Shown here: positions 62,401 through 64,000 of the stretch, piece after piece | Layout of the letters: each line of letters starts with the position of its first letter | Position numbering within the stretch: the stretch's first letter is position 1 | Assembly: GCA_028023455.1 (NCBI GenBank) | Contig: JAQFVV010000181.1 | Coordinates: forward strand, 2,052,001 to 2,116,000 | Length of the DNA: 64,000 nucleotides | Source: Epiperipatus broadwayi | Lineage: Eukaryota > Onychophora > Udeonychophora > Euonychophora > Peripatidae | Direction of reading: 5' to 3' | Made by a program: the position numbers and the translations under genes | Notes under the pieces: generated by a model | What the model saw: only the letters and a program-made list of their open reading frames with translations | Databases searched by the model: none | What the model was told of the DNA's origin: nothing

Positions 62401-62970
62401 TTATACATTGATCAATGGCAATGAATGCTCAATCCAATCTAGATAAAATGGAATCTGGACTAGTCCATTATTTGAAAGCAAGGTGAGATATGATATTGTC
62501 ATCCTCTGGCTAAGATTAACCCTGAAGAATGTAGTTAGGTTGATGACATTGGTGGATGTTTTTTTGTTTTCTGGTTTGATCAGGCTTGATGACTTCACCA
62601 TCAGGTTTAGTGTTATAAATTTGTAGATCTTGAAACTGTAGGTTCATCACTGTTGGGTTGTGATGCTTTTTTGTAGGCTGATAACTCTTCACTGATGGCT
62701 CATAATGCATACTTTAACCCTAGCTGGTTTCTGTGTCTATAATTTTGCTGTCAATCAGCTGTTTTAGTCACATTATTTGTGATCTTTTAACTTTAATCAC
62801 AACTGCTGGAACTTACTTGGTGGTTCTATCAATCTGCTTTTTTGCGCTTTTAGTTTCATGCTTTATTTTAGGTTTTGAACTTGCATTATTAACAACTACT
62901 TCTGGATAGATCTTATTTGAAATTATTGTTGTGAGCTGATTCACTCTAGTCATTGCAAACCTAAATGACT
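62401..62970 (-). other. Possible decayed coding sequence, unrecognised
   Basis: Minus-strand frames give a Lys/Gln/Pro-rich segment (62516-62710, with VKSYQPTKKHHNPTVMNLQF). Further upstream comes an open stretch with ISNKIYPEVVVNNA and KHETKSAKKQIDR, separated by stops. The composition resembles a disordered, basic protein, and the DNA is less AT-rich than the neighbourhood. No family is recognised and a chance origin is quite possible. Confidence 0.25.
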
Positions 62971-63598
62971 GAATTAGTCATGGTCTAACCAGTGGAAGAT
63001 ATAATAAAGTTTTATTAGATATTGTAACTTTGACTCTTGCTGGACACAAGAGTGTTATTTGATTATCTTGGTAATACTGCTAGGATGCAGCTAATGTTTA
63101 TTTTTTATTTATTCTTCTAGGGTAACTTGTCCATAAGAGTTTTCTAATATAGATTACGTAAACATATGTTCCACTTTGTCTACTGCTTGACTTTGGGATA
63201 CATATTACACTAAAAAATGCATGGACAAATTATTACAACAGATTTTGAAATATGATAAGTTTATAACCACACTATCATTTGAGTTTGTTAATAATAGTAC
63301 ACAAAAGTAAATCAAAAACGATGGGTTTATGGTATAGAGAAAAAAGAACTATATGCCTAAAATGATAGCAGAGAATCAATAATGATTCTTGAAAAAACAT
63401 TGACAATGAAAAGAAATAAATCTTATACCGAGAAGTTTATAGTAAAGGTATTCAAGTTTGTAGATGAAAATACTTTTTCTATGTATAAAGGTGATTAGTA
63501 TAGAATAGAGATCCTATGAGATTACTGAGTGCAACAAATGTGGATTTTTAAAAGTCAATAATAAATGGAGAAATGAATAATAATAAAGTTTATACTAA
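62971..63598. other. AT-rich DNA, nothing recognised
   Basis: No feature supported. Confidence 0.5.
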
Positions 63599-64000
63599 AG
63601 CAGGCAAAACCCTCTATACGTATTGCCACTCAGTGCAAGCCAGAATAATCAATGGATGCCAAAGGCTTGTGCATAAAATCCCCATCTAGTGCTTACTCAT
63701 CCAATATCCCCAGACTAGTTTCTGGCTTGTGGCCATCATCAGTGAGGAGCCTTGGATCTGAGAGCACTGCACCTAGATCTTAGGATCTAAGGCAACCCTC
63801 CAGCAGCCACCTTTTATCTTTACTTAACTACAAAACTATGAGTCTTAAATTAAAAATACTATAATATTTTCAATCCAAGCTCATTAGCTTATATAGTCAT
63901 ATAGGTTTGAACTCAGTTCAGTAACTATACATTTTGGTGACTTTGGTTCTTTAATAAATATATCCACTACTATCCTATTACACTCATGGTTTTGTAGTTA
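63599..64000 (-). mobile_element. Foldback family F1, copy e (runs off the window)
   Basis: Begins GCAGGCAAAACCCTCTATACG at the left and follows copy d block by block: GCATAAAATCCCCATC, the hammerhead, the GATCTTAGGATCTAAG block, CCAGCAGCCACC, then a part present in copy a but lost in d (CAATCCAAGCTCATTAGC, TATATAGTCATATAGG). The last bases GGTTTTGTAGTTA repeat an inner block (about 63825), so a second, inverted or tandem unit may start at the window edge. This is the best preserved F1 unit. Confidence 0.75.
63708..63747 (-). ncRNA. Hammerhead ribozyme motif, best preserved (F1 copy e)
   Basis: Minus strand, 40 nt: CCTCA, CTGATGA, TGGC-CACAA-GCCA, GAAA, C-TA-G, TC, TGGGG. Helix I CCTCA/TGGGG has five pairs (one T-G). 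Helix II TGGC/GCCA has four perfect pairs, one more than copy d, because the A-A next to the core is here T-A. The core is complete and the cleavage triplet is GUC. Helix III is two pairs with a TA loop. If active, it would cut the minus-strand transcript between 63713 and 63712. Confidence 0.6.

Overview
The window is a strongly AT-rich, repeat-saturated stretch of a eukaryotic genome. No intact protein-coding host gene could be recognised. Every coding trace that can be named comes from a transposable element: a Tx1/L1-like LINE, RTE-like LINEs, a Penelope-like element (PLE) GIY-YIG domain and LTR retrotransposons, alongside tRNA-headed SINEs, a piggyBac-type and a hAT-type non-autonomous DNA transposon and several foldback families. 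This mixture, the long introns-or-intergenic character and the long (TAA)n arrays point to an animal, probably an invertebrate. The species cannot be told from the sequence.

Layout. 1-5200: AT-rich DNA with a half copy of a foldback repeat (782-958), a reverse-strand SINE (1369-1677), a ~335-bp unit in inverted plus tandem arrangement (3011-3835) and a dispersed ~125-bp repeat. 5206-10806: two full or nearly full copies of a ~2-kb long terminal repeat (LTR), the first joined tail-to-tail to an inverted partner across a single tRNA-Lys-type primer-binding site. 10807-22182: mostly unrecognised AT-rich DNA with microsatellites, foldback elements, a tRNA-Gly-like gene (19440-19511), an RT remnant and a PLE endonuclease remnant. 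22183-28755: a third LTR copy with a primer-binding site, a decayed internal region, a probable second LTR family with TATA box, initiator and primer site, and a gag-like coiled-coil reading frame. 28756-38447: tandem repeats, a ~300-bp pure AAT array, a nested insertion of one foldback element into another, a second SINE and an RTE-like LINE (35303-37185). 38448-45635: an unrecognised decayed coding region and a nearly full-length but inactivated Tx1/L1-like LINE, bounded on both sides by (TAA)n. 45636-64000: AT-rich DNA with further foldback copies, an RTE 3' stub, a piggyBac-type element (54459-55203), a hAT-type element (60326-60680) and another foldback copy running off the end.

The most notable signal is a recurring RNA motif. 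Several foldback families that look unrelated outside it (782, 16549, 32340, 47014, 56714, 58304, 63599), and in weaker form the SINEs, carry a core CTGANGA - short hairpin - GAAA. In three copies (47182-47221, 56869-56912, 63708-63747) this is followed by a GTC cleavage triplet and a closing helix, which is the layout of a minimal hammerhead ribozyme. Hammerheads are known in Penelope-like retroelements, and a PLE GIY-YIG domain is present in the window. I therefore infer that these repeats are short, non-autonomous, ribozyme-bearing retroelements with variable 14-15-bp target duplications, often in inverted-dimer form. The other structural curiosities are SINEs whose two ends are inverted repeats of each other, and the palindromic LTR pair sharing one primer site.
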